NCBI GenBank assembly: GCA_046330935.1
Contig: JAXLRU010000009.1
Coordinates: 1 to 64,000 of the forward strand
Reading direction: 5' to 3'
From: JAXLRU01 sp046330935
Lineage (GTDB): Bacteria > Actinomycetota > Actinomycetes > Actinomycetales > Kineosporiaceae
Length of the DNA stretch: 64,000 nucleotides
Positions 16,657 through 24,987 of the stretch are shown piece by piece. The translations under genes were made by a program, and so were the position numbers. A model generated the notes under the pieces. It was not told where the DNA came from, did not search any database, and worked only from the letters and a program-made list of their open reading frames with translations. The stretch's first letter is position 1, and each line of letters starts with the position of its first letter.

Positions 16657-17262
16657 CTAGCGGGGCGAGAGCGCCTGGCCGCCCCGGCGCGCCGCGCCCG
16701 ACGCCCTGCCGGTGCGCGCCTGGGCCTGCGCCTCCACCCAGCGCCGTTGCGCGGCCGTCCGTGTGGCGGGCAGGGATGCCGAGACGGCGGCGTCCCCGCG
16801 CCAGGCGTGGCAGATCGCCAGCGCGAGGGCGTCGGCCGCATCGGCAGGCCGGGGAGCCTCGGGGAGCTTCAGCAGGCGCGTCACCATGGCGGTGACCTGC
16901 GCCTTGCCTGCGGTACCAGAGCCGGTGACGGCGGCCTTGACCTCGCTCGGGGTGTGCAGCGCCACGGGGATGCCCCGCCTCGCTCCCGCCAGCAGCGCCA
17001 CGCCGGCCGCCTGGGCCGTGCCCATGACGGTGCGCACGTTGTGCTGGCTGAAGACGCGCTCGACGGCGACGACGTCGGGCGCGAGCTGATCCAGCCAGCC
17101 CTCCAGCGCCTCGGCGATCCCGAGGAGACGGTCACCGATCGAGGAATCGGCCGGGGTGCGGACGACATCGACGGCGACCATCTCGAGGCTGCGGCCGCGC
17201 CCCACCCGCACGGCGGCGAGGCCGCAGCGGGTCAGCCCGGGATCGACGCCCAGCACCAGCAA
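16657..17262 (-). CDS. ruvC: crossover junction endodeoxyribonuclease RuvC
   Basis: A 201-residue Holliday junction resolvase of the RNase H fold. The first catalytic Asp is in LVLGVDPGLTRCG; the Glu is in VVAVERVFSQHN, and the C-terminal acidic pair is in PRPADAADALALAICH. The basic C-terminal tail is longer than in E. coli RuvC. The start is a TTG supported by GAGGAGG 7 nt upstream. First gene of ruvC-ruvA-ruvB, 64 nt from ruvA. It follows yebC after a 130-nt gap containing a short hairpin, the usual actinobacterial order. Confidence 0.95.
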   Translation of the reverse strand: MLVLGVDPGLTRCGLAAVRVGRGRSLEMVAVDVVRTPADSSIGDRLLGIAEALEGWLDQLAPDVVAVERVFSQHNVRTVMGTAQAAGVALLAGARRGIPVALHTPSEVKAAVTGSGTAGKAQVTAMVTRLLKLPEAPRPADAADALALAICHAWRGDAAVSASLPATRTAAQRRWVEAQAQARTGRASGAARRGGQALSPR

Positions 17263-17360
17263 CGTCGTGCCTCCTCGGGACGGACCTGCGCGACGACGTC
17301 CGCCGCCGGGGCCCAGTCTGCGCGGCCGGGCCCGGACCGAGGGGCCGCCGCGCCGCGCGC

Positions 17361-17377
17361 GCCCTCGTCGCGAGGGC
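17361..17377 (-). terminator. short hairpin downstream of yebC
   Basis: A 7-bp stem GCCCTCG/CGAGGGC with a TCG loop, 16 nt after the yebC stop. It may end part of the yebC transcript before ruvC. Confidence 0.35.
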
Positions 17378-17392
17378 CCGGCGGCAGGTGGA

Positions 17393-18145
17393 TCAGTCCT
17401 CGAGCGCTGCCATCACGTCGTCGGAGACGTCGAAGTTGGCGTAGACGTTCTGCACGTCGTCGCTGTCCTCGAGCGCGTCGATGAGCTTGAAGATCTTGCG
17501 CGCGCCCTCGACCTCCAGCGGCACCTGGGTGCTCGGCACGAAGCTCGCCTCGGCCGAGTCGTAGTCGATGCCGGCCGACTGCAGGGCGGTGCGGACGGCG
17601 ACCAGATCGCCCGGCTCGCTCACCACCTCGAACTCCTCGCCGAGGTCGTTGACCTCCTCGGCGCCGGCCTCGAGGACCGCCATGAGGACGTCGTCCTCGC
17701 TCAGACCGCTCTTGGCGAGCGTGATCACGCCCTTGCGGCTGAACAGGTACGAGACGCTGCCGGGATCGGCCATCGTCCCGCCGTTGCGGGTCATCGCCGT
17801 GCGGACCTCGGCAGCGGCGCGGTTGCGGTTGTCGGTGAGGCACTCGATCAGCACCGCGACGCCGTTGGGGCCGTAGCCCTCGTACATGATCGTCTGGTAG
17901 TCGGCCCCGCCGGTCTCGGCACCCGAGCCGCGCTTGACGGCGCGGTCGATGTTGTCGTTGGGGACCGAGGACTTCTTGGCCTTCTGGATGGCGTCGAAGA
18001 GGGTGGGGTTGCCCGCCGGGTCACCGCCGCCGGTGCGCGCCGCGACCTCGATGTTCTTGATCAGCTGGGCGAAGGACTTGCTCCGCTTGGCGTCGATCAC
18101 GGCCTTCTTGTGCTTCGTGGTCGCCCACTTGGAGTGGCCGGACAT
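17393..18145 (-). CDS. YebC/PmpR family transcriptional regulator (TACO1-like)
   Basis: A 250-residue protein beginning with the invariant MSGHSKWATTKHKKAVIDAK. The family signatures AIQKAKKSSVPNDNIDRAVKR, YEGYGPNGVAVLIECLTDN and FSRKGVI are all present. Members bind DNA or the ribosome; recent work on the family favours a role in translation of proline-rich or otherwise hard-to-translate sequences. It is the gene upstream of ruvC in many bacteria. GGAGG lies upstream of the ATG. Confidence 0.96.
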   Translation of the reverse strand: MSGHSKWATTKHKKAVIDAKRSKSFAQLIKNIEVAARTGGGDPAGNPTLFDAIQKAKKSSVPNDNIDRAVKRGSGAETGGADYQTIMYEGYGPNGVAVLIECLTDNRNRAAAEVRTAMTRNGGTMADPGSVSYLFSRKGVITLAKSGLSEDDVLMAVLEAGAEEVNDLGEEFEVVSEPGDLVAVRTALQSAGIDYDSAEASFVPSTQVPLEVEGARKIFKLIDALEDSDDVQNVYANFDVSDDVMAALED

Positions 18146-18250
18146 CCCCTACTGCCTCCTGGTCGCGCCGGTGTTCCTCGGCGCATCCTACCTCAGCGTC
18201 ACCTGCCCGCCCGGCTGCGCGACCAGCCACGACGCCCGCCGGGACCGTGC

Positions 18251-18952
18251 TCAGCCGGGCTCGCTCCCGCCCCGGCCGCCCGCCTCAACGGCCTCCCGCA
18301 CCATCTCGACGAACAGCGCGTGGACGCGGTGGTCGCCGGTCAGTTCGGGGTGGAAGGACGTCGCGAGCAGGTTCTGCTGCCGCACGGCCACCACCATGCC
18401 CTCCCCGGGGCCGTCCTCCACCCGGGCCAGCACCTCGACGCCGGCACCGGTGTCCTCGACCCACGGAGCGCGGATGAACACGGCACGCACGGGCGACCCC
18501 GGGATCCCGGCGAAGGCGAGGTCCTCCTCGAAGGAGTCGACCTGACGCCCGAAGGCGTTGCGCCGCACCGTGATGTCGAGGCCGCCGATCGTCTGCTGGT
18601 CGCCGGTGGCGTCCCGCAGCCGGTCCGCCAACATGATCATCCCCGCGCACGACCCGTAGACGGGCAGCCCGCCCGCGATCGCCTCCCGCAGCGGCTCGGC
18701 GAGCCCGAAGGCGCGGGTGAGCTTGTCGATCGTGGTGGACTCCCCGCCGGGGATCACCAGACCGTCGACGGCGAGCAGCTCCTCGGGGCGGCGCACGCGC
18801 ACCGCACGCGCCCCCGCCGCGGTGAGGGCCGCGAGGTGCTCGCGCACGTCCCCCTGGACGGCGAGGACGCCGACGAGCGGCGTCGAGGACTGCCCGGTCG
18901 TCGCGCGCGCGGCATCGGGGCTGTTCGGCTCGGGGGGCTCGACGGTGGTCAC
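18251..18952 (-). CDS. pdxT: pyridoxal 5'-phosphate synthase glutaminase subunit PdxT
   Basis: A 233-residue class I glutamine amidotransferase that feeds ammonia to PdxS for PLP synthesis. The catalytic triad is visible: Cys102 in YGSCAGM, His201 and Glu203 in SFHPELT. The oxyanion block PGGESTTI is intact. About 25 disordered N-terminal residues precede the core. The start is GTG; TAGTCT lies 8 nt upstream with GAGGG between, so it is near-leaderless. In most actinobacteria it follows pdxS directly; here a divergent kynureninase gene separates the two. 105 nt upstream of yebC. Confidence 0.96.
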   Translation of the reverse strand: MTTVEPPEPNSPDAARATTGQSSTPLVGVLAVQGDVREHLAALTAAGARAVRVRRPEELLAVDGLVIPGGESTTIDKLTRAFGLAEPLREAIAGGLPVYGSCAGMIMLADRLRDATGDQQTIGGLDITVRRNAFGRQVDSFEEDLAFAGIPGSPVRAVFIRAPWVEDTGAGVEVLARVEDGPGEGMVVAVRQQNLLATSFHPELTGDHRVHALFVEMVREAVEAGGRGGSEPG

Positions 18953-18986
18953 GGCCCTCGAGACTAGGCCGTGCCGGCGCGCGGGC

Positions 18987-18992
18987 TACCGT
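18987..18992 (+). promoter_or_regulatory. -10 box of a putative leaderless promoter (kynureninase)
   Basis: TACCGT followed by 7 nt and the ATG of the kynureninase gene. It lies in the 47-bp divergent interval shared with pdxT, whose own TAGTCT (18961-18966, minus strand) is only 20 bp away. Confidence 0.35.
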
Positions 18993-18999
18993 CGGGAGC

Positions 19000-20256
19000 A
19001 TGGACGACGCCGACCGCCCCGCCCTCGCCCCGTGGCAGCAGCGCGCCGCCGACCTCGACGCGGCGTGCGCGGTCGGACGCCGCGAGCGGTTCGCCCTGCC
19101 CGACGGTGTGGTCTACCTCGACGGCAACTCCCTGGGGGCGCTCCCGCTGGGCGTCGCGGAGGCCGTGCAGGACGCCGTGCTCCGCCAGTGGGGGCAGGGG
19201 CTCGTGGGCTCCTGGAACGCCGAGGACTGGTGGTCGGCGCCGCAACGGGTCGGGGACCGGATCGGGCACCTGATCGGCGCCGCCCCCGGACAGCTGGTCG
19301 TGGGCGACTCGACGTCGGTCTGCCTGGCCAAGGCCGCCGGCGGCGCCCTGCGCGAGCGTGGTGGGCGCAGCGTCGTCGTCACGGACGCGGCGTCCTTCCC
19401 CACCGACCTCTACGTGCTCCAGCAGGTCTGCGACGACGCCGGGGCACGACTGGTGCCGGTGGCGCAGGACGAGGCGGAGGCGACGATCCGCGCGCACGGC
19501 CAGGACGTCGCGCTCGTCGCGTTCTCGCACGTCGACTACCGCACGGGCCGGCTGTGGGACCTTCCCGGCCTCACCGCGGCGGCCCACGACGTCGAGGCCC
19601 CGGTGCTGTGGGACCTGTGCCACTCCGCCGGTGTCGTCGCCGCCGACCTCGACGCCCACGGCGTCGACCTCGCCGTGGGCTGCACCTACAAGTACCTCAA
19701 CGGGGGGCCGGGAGCGCCCGCGTTCCTCTACCTCAACGCCCGGCGGACGTCGTCGTGGCGCAACCCGCTGCCCGGGTGGAACGGGCACGCCGAACCGTTC
19801 GCCATGGGGCCCGCCTACCGGCCCCACCCCGGCGTGGCCCGGGCACGCACCGGCACCCCGACGATCCTGTCGTTGCTCGCGCTCGAGGCGGCGCTGGACG
19901 TCTACGACGGTCTCGACGTCGCCGATCTACGTCGGGCGTCGCTGAGCATCACCGGGCTGTTCCTCGAGACGCTCGACGCCCTCGCGCCCGGGCTCGACGT
20001 CGTCACGCCCCGCGAGCCCGATCTGCGCGGCTCGCAGGTGTCCGTGCGCCACCCACGCGCCTGGGGGCTCGTCCGGGCGCTGGCCGATCGCGGCGTGGTG
20101 ACCGACTTCCGGACCCCGGACGTCGTCCGGTTCGGCTTCGCCCCGCTGTACGTCACCCACGCCGACGCCGTGGCGGCGGCGGAACAGGTACGGGCGGCCC
20201 TCGCCGCCGGGGAGCACGAGCTCCGCAACGACGAGGACCGCCCGCAGGTCACCTGA
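19000..20256 (+). CDS. kynU: kynureninase
   Basis: A 418-residue PLP-dependent enzyme of fold type I that cleaves kynurenine to anthranilate and alanine (tryptophan catabolism or de novo NAD synthesis). The family N terminus VYLDGNSLGALP is clear, the cofactor Asp lies in VLWDLCHSAGV, and the PLP lysine is Lys231 in CTYKYLNGGPG. Length matches the family. No tryptophan dioxygenase or kynurenine formamidase gene is nearby, so the upstream steps must be encoded elsewhere. It sits on the opposite strand between pdxS and pdxT, the genes for its own cofactor. Convergent with pdxS, 18 nt apart. Confidence 0.93.
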   Translation: MDDADRPALAPWQQRAADLDAACAVGRRERFALPDGVVYLDGNSLGALPLGVAEAVQDAVLRQWGQGLVGSWNAEDWWSAPQRVGDRIGHLIGAAPGQLVVGDSTSVCLAKAAGGALRERGGRSVVVTDAASFPTDLYVLQQVCDDAGARLVPVAQDEAEATIRAHGQDVALVAFSHVDYRTGRLWDLPGLTAAAHDVEAPVLWDLCHSAGVVAADLDAHGVDLAVGCTYKYLNGGPGAPAFLYLNARRTSSWRNPLPGWNGHAEPFAMGPAYRPHPGVARARTGTPTILSLLALEAALDVYDGLDVADLRRASLSITGLFLETLDALAPGLDVVTPREPDLRGSQVSVRHPRAWGLVRALADRGVVTDFRTPDVVRFGFAPLYVTHADAVAAAEQVRAALAAGEHELRNDEDRPQVT

Positions 20257-20274
20257 GGAGGGCGTGCGCCCCGG

Positions 20275-21216
20275 TCACCAGCCGCGTTCGGCCAGCCGGT
20301 GCGGCACCGGGATGCTGTCGACGTTGATGCCGACCATGGCCTCGCCCAGCCCGCGGGAGACCTTCGCGATCACGTCGGGGTCGTCGAAGAAGGTCGTGGC
20401 CTTGACGATGGCCTCGGCCCGGGCGGCGGGGTTGCCCGACTTGAAGATGCCCGACCCCACGAACACGCCGTCGGCACCGAGCTGCATCATCATCGCGGCG
20501 TCGGCCGGGGTCGCGATGCCCCCGGCGGTGAACAGCACGACGGGCAGCGAGCCCCTGGCTGCGACCTCCTTGACGAGGTCGTACGGCGCCTGCAGCTCCT
20601 TGGCGGCGACGTACAGCTCGTCCTCGGCCAGGGACGTCAGGCGGCGGATCTCGCCCAGGATCTTGCGCATGTGCGTGGTGGCGTTGGACACGTCACCCGT
20701 GCCCGCCTCGCCCTTGGAGCGGATCATGGCCGCGCCCTCGGCGATCCGGCGCAGGGCCTCGCCCAGGTTGGTCGCGCCGCACACGAAGGGCACCGTGAAC
20801 TGCCACTTGTCGATGTGGTTGGCGTAGTCGGCGGGGGTGAGCACTTCGGACTCGTCGATGTAGTCGACGCCCAGGGACTGCAGCACCTGGGCCTCGACGA
20901 AGTGACCGATCCGGGCCTTGGCCATCACCGGGATCGAGACGGCGGAGATGATGCCGTCGATCATGTCGGGATCGCTCATCCGCACGACGCCGCCCTGGGC
21001 GCGGATGTCGGCGGGCACCCGCTCCAGCGCCATCACGGCCACGGCGCCGGCGTCCTCGGCGATCTTCGCCTGCTCGGGGGTGACCACGTCCATGATCACA
21101 CCCCCCTTGAGCATGTCCGCCATGCCGCGCTTGACCCGCGACGTGCCGGTGACGGCCGCACCGCCAGACGGCGTCGCGGAGGCGTCGGAAGTGCTCGGGA
21201 CCTGCGAGTCGGACAC
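20275..21216 (-). CDS. pdxS: pyridoxal 5'-phosphate synthase lyase subunit PdxS
   Basis: A 313-residue (beta/alpha)8 synthase that builds PLP from ribose 5-phosphate, glyceraldehyde 3-phosphate and ammonia from PdxT. Conserved blocks KRGMADMLKGGVIMDVV, ALERVPADIRAQGGVVRMSDP, TPADYANHIDKW and FTAGGIATPADAAM are present, with a highly conserved C terminus. The GTG start gives about 30 extra N-terminal residues over the core, normal for actinobacteria; GAGG lies upstream. In-frame codons further upstream lack support. Confidence 0.97.
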   Translation of the reverse strand: MSDSQVPSTSDASATPSGGAAVTGTSRVKRGMADMLKGGVIMDVVTPEQAKIAEDAGAVAVMALERVPADIRAQGGVVRMSDPDMIDGIISAVSIPVMAKARIGHFVEAQVLQSLGVDYIDESEVLTPADYANHIDKWQFTVPFVCGATNLGEALRRIAEGAAMIRSKGEAGTGDVSNATTHMRKILGEIRRLTSLAEDELYVAAKELQAPYDLVKEVAARGSLPVVLFTAGGIATPADAAMMMQLGADGVFVGSGIFKSGNPAARAEAIVKATTFFDDPDVIAKVSRGLGEAMVGINVDSIPVPHRLAERGW

Positions 21217-21329
21217 GTCTGACCTCACTGAACGGGGAGCTGGGAACCCCGCCATCGTACGCGCGCACCGTCACGCCCCGCGCCTCGGAAACCGGGCCGA
21301 CCGCCCGCTCGGGCGCACCTGGACCCGGC

Positions 21330-21929
21330 TCAGGACGGCAGGTACTGCTGCAACCCCTCGGGCACGGCGTCGTCCATCTCGACCATGCGCGGCCACGGCG
21401 CACGCCCGGCCAGCCTGGCCCACCGCACCACCCACTTGCTGCGCATGCGCCGGGCGGTGTCGACGGCGGAGTTGTGGAACCGCCGCGCCAGCTGCACCTT
21501 GAGGCACGCGGCGTGCAGGGCCGCCGCCAGATCGTCCTCGTGCTCCTGCCCCGGCGGTCCGAAGACCTCGCGGGCGTCGTCCGGGTCGCCGAGGGCGAGG
21601 ACCAGCGCGGCGGTGAGATCGCTGTGGGCCTGCTCCAGCTCGGCCAGCCGCTCCCCGCCCAGCCACGCGGCGTCCTCCAGCTCGGCCCCCAGGGCCGCCG
21701 CGGCGGCGTCGGCGAGGATCAGCGCCGTGGCGGGGTCGCAGCGGCCCGCCGACTCCAGGGCGAGGGCCGCCCGGCGGGTGAGGTGCACGGCCAGCGAGGC
21801 CCGCGCCGACTCCAGCCGGTGGTGCAGCCGGTCGATCCGCACCGCGCTGGCCCACAGGTACCAGCCCCCCACCACGACGGCCGTCGCGACGAGGACCTCG
21901 GCGAGCGGGACGTCGATCACGAGGACCAC
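21330..21929 (-). CDS. conserved membrane-anchored protein (LemA-like architecture)
   Basis: A 199-residue protein. One N-terminal membrane helix (about 8-28, VLVATAVVVGGWYLWAS) is followed by helical coiled-coil-like sequence (RIDRLHHRLESARASLAVHL). A later ARRFHNSAVDTARRMR segment resembles the RRFYN-AV motif of LemA proteins. The conserved C-terminal WPRMVEMDDAVPEGL is a mark of the actinobacterial family found beside pimA. No enzymatic motif is visible. The start overlaps the end of pimA by 13 nt, so it is in the lipid operon; function unknown. Confidence 0.82.
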   Translation of the reverse strand: MVLVIDVPLAEVLVATAVVVGGWYLWASAVRIDRLHHRLESARASLAVHLTRRAALALESAGRCDPATALILADAAAAALGAELEDAAWLGGERLAELEQAHSDLTAALVLALGDPDDAREVFGPPGQEHEDDLAAALHAACLKVQLARRFHNSAVDTARRMRSKWVVRWARLAGRAPWPRMVEMDDAVPEGLQQYLPS

Positions 21930-23080
21930 CGGCCCCGCAGCCGCAGGCGCGGGTCGGCCCCCACCCGGTCGGCTCCGGCGCGGACCGTCTCGTAGACCGC
22001 CATCACCTCGGCGGCCACGCGCTCCCAGTCGTAGCGACGCACGGCCAGGGCGGCCGCGGCCGCGGTCGGTGCCTGCCGGCGCGGCCCCCGCAGGTGCGCC
22101 ACCAGCACGCGGGCGAGTGCGTCGGGGTCCCCCGTCGCGAAGTGCGCACCGTACCGGCCGTCCTCCAGCACCCGCCGGAAGGCCCCCAGCTCGGAGGCGA
22201 TCACGGGGGCGCCGGCGGCCATGGCCTCGACCAGCACGATGCCGAAGCTCTCACCGCCCGTCTGCGGGGCGACGTAGGCGTCGACGCTGGCCAGCAGGGC
22301 GGCCTTCGCGGCGTCGTCCAGGAACCCGAGCATGGTCACGGCCTCGCGGACCCGCGGGGACGCCTGGGCGAGGGCCTCCTCGCCGTCCCCCCGCCCGAGC
22401 ACCAGGAACCGCGCCCCGGGGAACGCGTCGAGCACGGCCGCCGCGGCGTCGACGAGCACGGCGAAGCCCTTGCGGGGCTCGTCGAGGCGACCGACGAAGG
22501 CGACGGTCGGGCGCTGGGGAGTGCCCGTCCACCGTGCCTGCGCGCTCGCACCGGCGAACGCCGCCACGGCGACGCCGTTCGGGATCACCACGGCGTCGCC
22601 GTCGAGGTGCTCGACGAGCGTGCGGCGCGCGTCCTCGGAGACGGCGATGCGCGCCGAGATCTTCTCCAGGCTCGGCCGCAGCAGGGGCCTCGCGACCTCC
22701 ATCGCCCGCGAGCGGAGGTTCGCGGTGTGGAAGGTCGCCACGATCGGTCCGGAGGCCGACCACAGGGCCAGCAGCGACAGGGACGGCGTCACGGGCTCGT
22801 GGATGTGCAGGACGTCGAAGTCGGCGTCGTCGAGCCAGCGCCGCACCCTGGCTGCACTCACCGGGCCGAACGTCAGGCGGGCCACGGACCCGTTGTACTT
22901 GACCGGCACGGCCCGGCCCGCCGCCTCCAGGTAGTCGGGCACGGGGGTGTCCTCGTCGGCCGGGGCGAGCACCCGCACGTGGTGACCGGCACGCAGGAAG
23001 TGCTCGGCGAGGTCGCGCACGTGGTACTGGACGCCCCCGGGGACGTCGAAGGAGTAGGGGCAGACCAGCCCGATGCGCAC
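21917..23080 (-). CDS. pimA: phosphatidylinositol alpha-mannosyltransferase PimA-like
   Basis: A 387-residue GT-B glycosyltransferase (GT4) that adds the first mannose of phosphatidylinositol mannosides from GDP-mannose on the inner membrane face. The N terminus RIGLVCPYSFDVPGGVQYHV is the PimA signature. HEPVTPSLSLLAL, FVGRLDEPRKGF and the donor-binding GGESFGIVLVEAMAAG (with the E-x7-E-type glutamate) follow. The GTG start has GGAGG upstream and lies 11 nt after the patA stop. The order pgsA-patA-pimA matches mycobacteria, so the assignment is well supported by context. Confidence 0.93.
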   Translation of the reverse strand: MRIGLVCPYSFDVPGGVQYHVRDLAEHFLRAGHHVRVLAPADEDTPVPDYLEAAGRAVPVKYNGSVARLTFGPVSAARVRRWLDDADFDVLHIHEPVTPSLSLLALWSASGPIVATFHTANLRSRAMEVARPLLRPSLEKISARIAVSEDARRTLVEHLDGDAVVIPNGVAVAAFAGASAQARWTGTPQRPTVAFVGRLDEPRKGFAVLVDAAAAVLDAFPGARFLVLGRGDGEEALAQASPRVREAVTMLGFLDDAAKAALLASVDAYVAPQTGGESFGIVLVEAMAAGAPVIASELGAFRRVLEDGRYGAHFATGDPDALARVLVAHLRGPRRQAPTAAAAALAVRRYDWERVAAEVMAVYETVRAGADRVGADPRLRLRGRWSS

Positions 23081-23091
23081 GGCCCCTCCGA

Positions 23092-24015
23092 TCAGGAGGA
23101 CCCGGCGTCGGGCACCAGGTCGGCCACGAACACGCGCTGCAGCATGTGCCAGTCCTGCGGGTACTCGGCGAGGCCCTCGGCCAGTGCGTCGGCGCACGCC
23201 TGCGTCATCGCCGCCACCTTCACGGGGCGACCACCCTCGGCGGGAGGGCGCACCTCGTCGTGGAACCGCACCACGGTGCCCCAGCGTGCCGGCGACCCCG
23301 CGGGCAGGCGCTCGTAGTGGATCGTCACGGGGAACAGCGCCGCCCGGGTGACCAGGGCGAGGGCGGCGGGGCCCGCGGCCAGCTTCGCGGGCTGGCCGAA
23401 CAGCGAGACGGTCACGCCGTTGGCGGTCAGGTCGCGGTCGGCGAGCAGCGGCACGAACCCGCCGGTGGACAGCCGGCGCACCAGGGTGGCGAAGACCTCG
23501 TTGCCGCCGGTCAGCGGGAGCACCTCCATGCCCAGGCCCTCGCGGAACGCGACGAAGCGCTGGAACAGCTCCTCGGGGCGCAGCCGCTCGGCGACCGTCG
23601 TCACCGGGGCGAGCTCCAGGCACGCCCAGGCGCCGGCGTGGTCCCAGTTGCCCTGGTGCGCCAGCGCCATGACCACGCCGCGGCCCTGCCGCAGGGCCTC
23701 CCGCACCGCCTCGTCGTTCTCGGCGCGGCAGGTCGCCCGGATGTGCTCCGGGGTCCAGTCGGGCAGGCGGAAGGCGTCGCACCAGTAGCGCAGGTAGGAG
23801 TGCATGGCCTTGCGCGAGAGGTGCTTGAGCCCCAGCGGGCTGAGGCCGGGCACCACGCGGGCGAGATTGGCCTCGAGCTGGCGGACCCCCCGGCCCTGCC
23901 GCAGCCACGCGAACTGCGCGAGCGCCGAGAAGATCAGGTAGGCCACGCGGGCGGGGAGCACCCGCACCAGCCGCCACCCGAGGCCGTACAGGGTGGCCGT
24001 CGCCCGCTCAGACAC
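23092..24015 (-). CDS. patA: phosphatidylinositol mannoside acyltransferase (PatA/LpxL-like)
   Basis: A 307-residue lysophospholipid-acyltransferase-fold protein that acylates the mannose of PIM1/PIM2. The catalytic pair is His120 and Asp125 in HQGNWD. The substrate-binding LLADRDL block is present, and an amphipathic N-terminal segment (about 18-38) suggests membrane association. The 5' end overlaps pgsA by 8 nt and pimA follows after 11 nt. The sequence resembles the mycobacterial PatA group. Confidence 0.92.
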   Translation of the reverse strand: MSERATATLYGLGWRLVRVLPARVAYLIFSALAQFAWLRQGRGVRQLEANLARVVPGLSPLGLKHLSRKAMHSYLRYWCDAFRLPDWTPEHIRATCRAENDEAVREALRQGRGVVMALAHQGNWDHAGAWACLELAPVTTVAERLRPEELFQRFVAFREGLGMEVLPLTGGNEVFATLVRRLSTGGFVPLLADRDLTANGVTVSLFGQPAKLAAGPAALALVTRAALFPVTIHYERLPAGSPARWGTVVRFHDEVRPPAEGGRPVKVAAMTQACADALAEGLAEYPQDWHMLQRVFVADLVPDAGSS

Positions 24016-24706
24016 CGGTGGCGCCGCCGTCCCCGTCCGCAGCCGCCGTCGGGGCGGTGCCGGCGGCGGGCAGTGGTCGTCCCAGCGCCTGGGAGCGCAC
24101 CGTGAGCATCCGCTGGACCACCGTGACGAAGCTGGCCGCCGTCAGCAGGACGAGCACGAGCAGGAGCACCACCTCGGGCAGTCCGAAGCCGGTCAGCTCG
24201 TACAGGCCCACCAGGCCGGTCGTCACCAGCACCGAGACCAGCCGGTCGGCCCGCTCGGCGATGCCGACGCTCGCGGTCATGCCCAGTCCCTCGGCACGGG
24301 CCCGCGCGTAGGGCACCACGCTGCCGAGCACGAGGCAGGCCAGCGCCAGCAGCTCCATGGCCCGGCCCCGGCCGTCCTCACGGCCCGCGTAGTAGAGGAC
24401 CAGACCGCTGAAGACGGCCGCGTCACCCACCCGGTCGAGCGTCGAGTCGAGGAAGGCGCCCCACGAGCTGGAGCGCTGGGCGGTGCGGGCCATGATGCCG
24501 TCGACCATGTCGGAGAACACGAACAGCGTGATCACGACGGTGCCCCAGAAGAACTCGCCCCGGGGGTAGAACGCCAGCGCTCCCACGCTCACGCCGACGG
24601 TGCCCACCAGCGTCACGACGTCAGGACTCACACCCAGTCGCAGCAGGAGCCGGGCGACGGGGGTGAACAGCCCGGTGAAGAAGGCACGGGCGTACTTGTT
24701 GAGCAT
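24008..24706 (-). CDS. pgsA: CDP-alcohol phosphatidyltransferase (phosphatidylinositol phosphate synthase-like)
   Basis: A 232-residue membrane enzyme with about six helices. The full CDP-alcohol phosphotransferase motif D-x2-D-G-x2-A-R-x8-G-x3-D-x3-D is present (from DMVDGIMAR to GAFLDSTLD). In this position it is expected to join CDP-diacylglycerol to inositol phosphate, giving the PI precursor used by PimA. The C-terminal tail is Ala/Pro-rich. First gene of the pgsA-patA-pimA block. The 281-bp region upstream, shared with the EF-G-like gene, shows a possible minus-strand TAGAGT (24775-24780) but no clear -35. Confidence 0.92.
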   Translation of the reverse strand: MLNKYARAFFTGLFTPVARLLLRLGVSPDVVTLVGTVGVSVGALAFYPRGEFFWGTVVITLFVFSDMVDGIMARTAQRSSSWGAFLDSTLDRVGDAAVFSGLVLYYAGREDGRGRAMELLALACLVLGSVVPYARARAEGLGMTASVGIAERADRLVSVLVTTGLVGLYELTGFGLPEVVLLLVLVLLTAASFVTVVQRMLTVRSQALGRPLPAAGTAPTAAADGDGGATGV

Positions 24707-24987
24707 CGGCGTCCGGGGGCTGGTCCCGCCACTCGCTGCGGGCGCGGCGTCCGGGGGTCACGGTCGCGCCGCGAACTCTACCCAGCCCGCTCGACCGTTC
24801 GGCGACGCCCCCGGCGCCCTGTGGACGCACGAGCTGCGACGATCTTCGCCGTCCACAGTCGTGTCCCCTTGTCCGGCCGGAGCCGGTGGAGCAGGTTGGG
24901 AACGGTGGAGGACGACGCCGCGGCCGGCACCGGCGCGGCGTCACGCGGACGGCGGGCCTGGCGGCCGGTCGGGGACGAGGAGGTCTC

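Noticed and set aside
17263..17392. A LexA box before ruvC
   Set aside because: No GAAC/GTTC half-sites occur in this interval.
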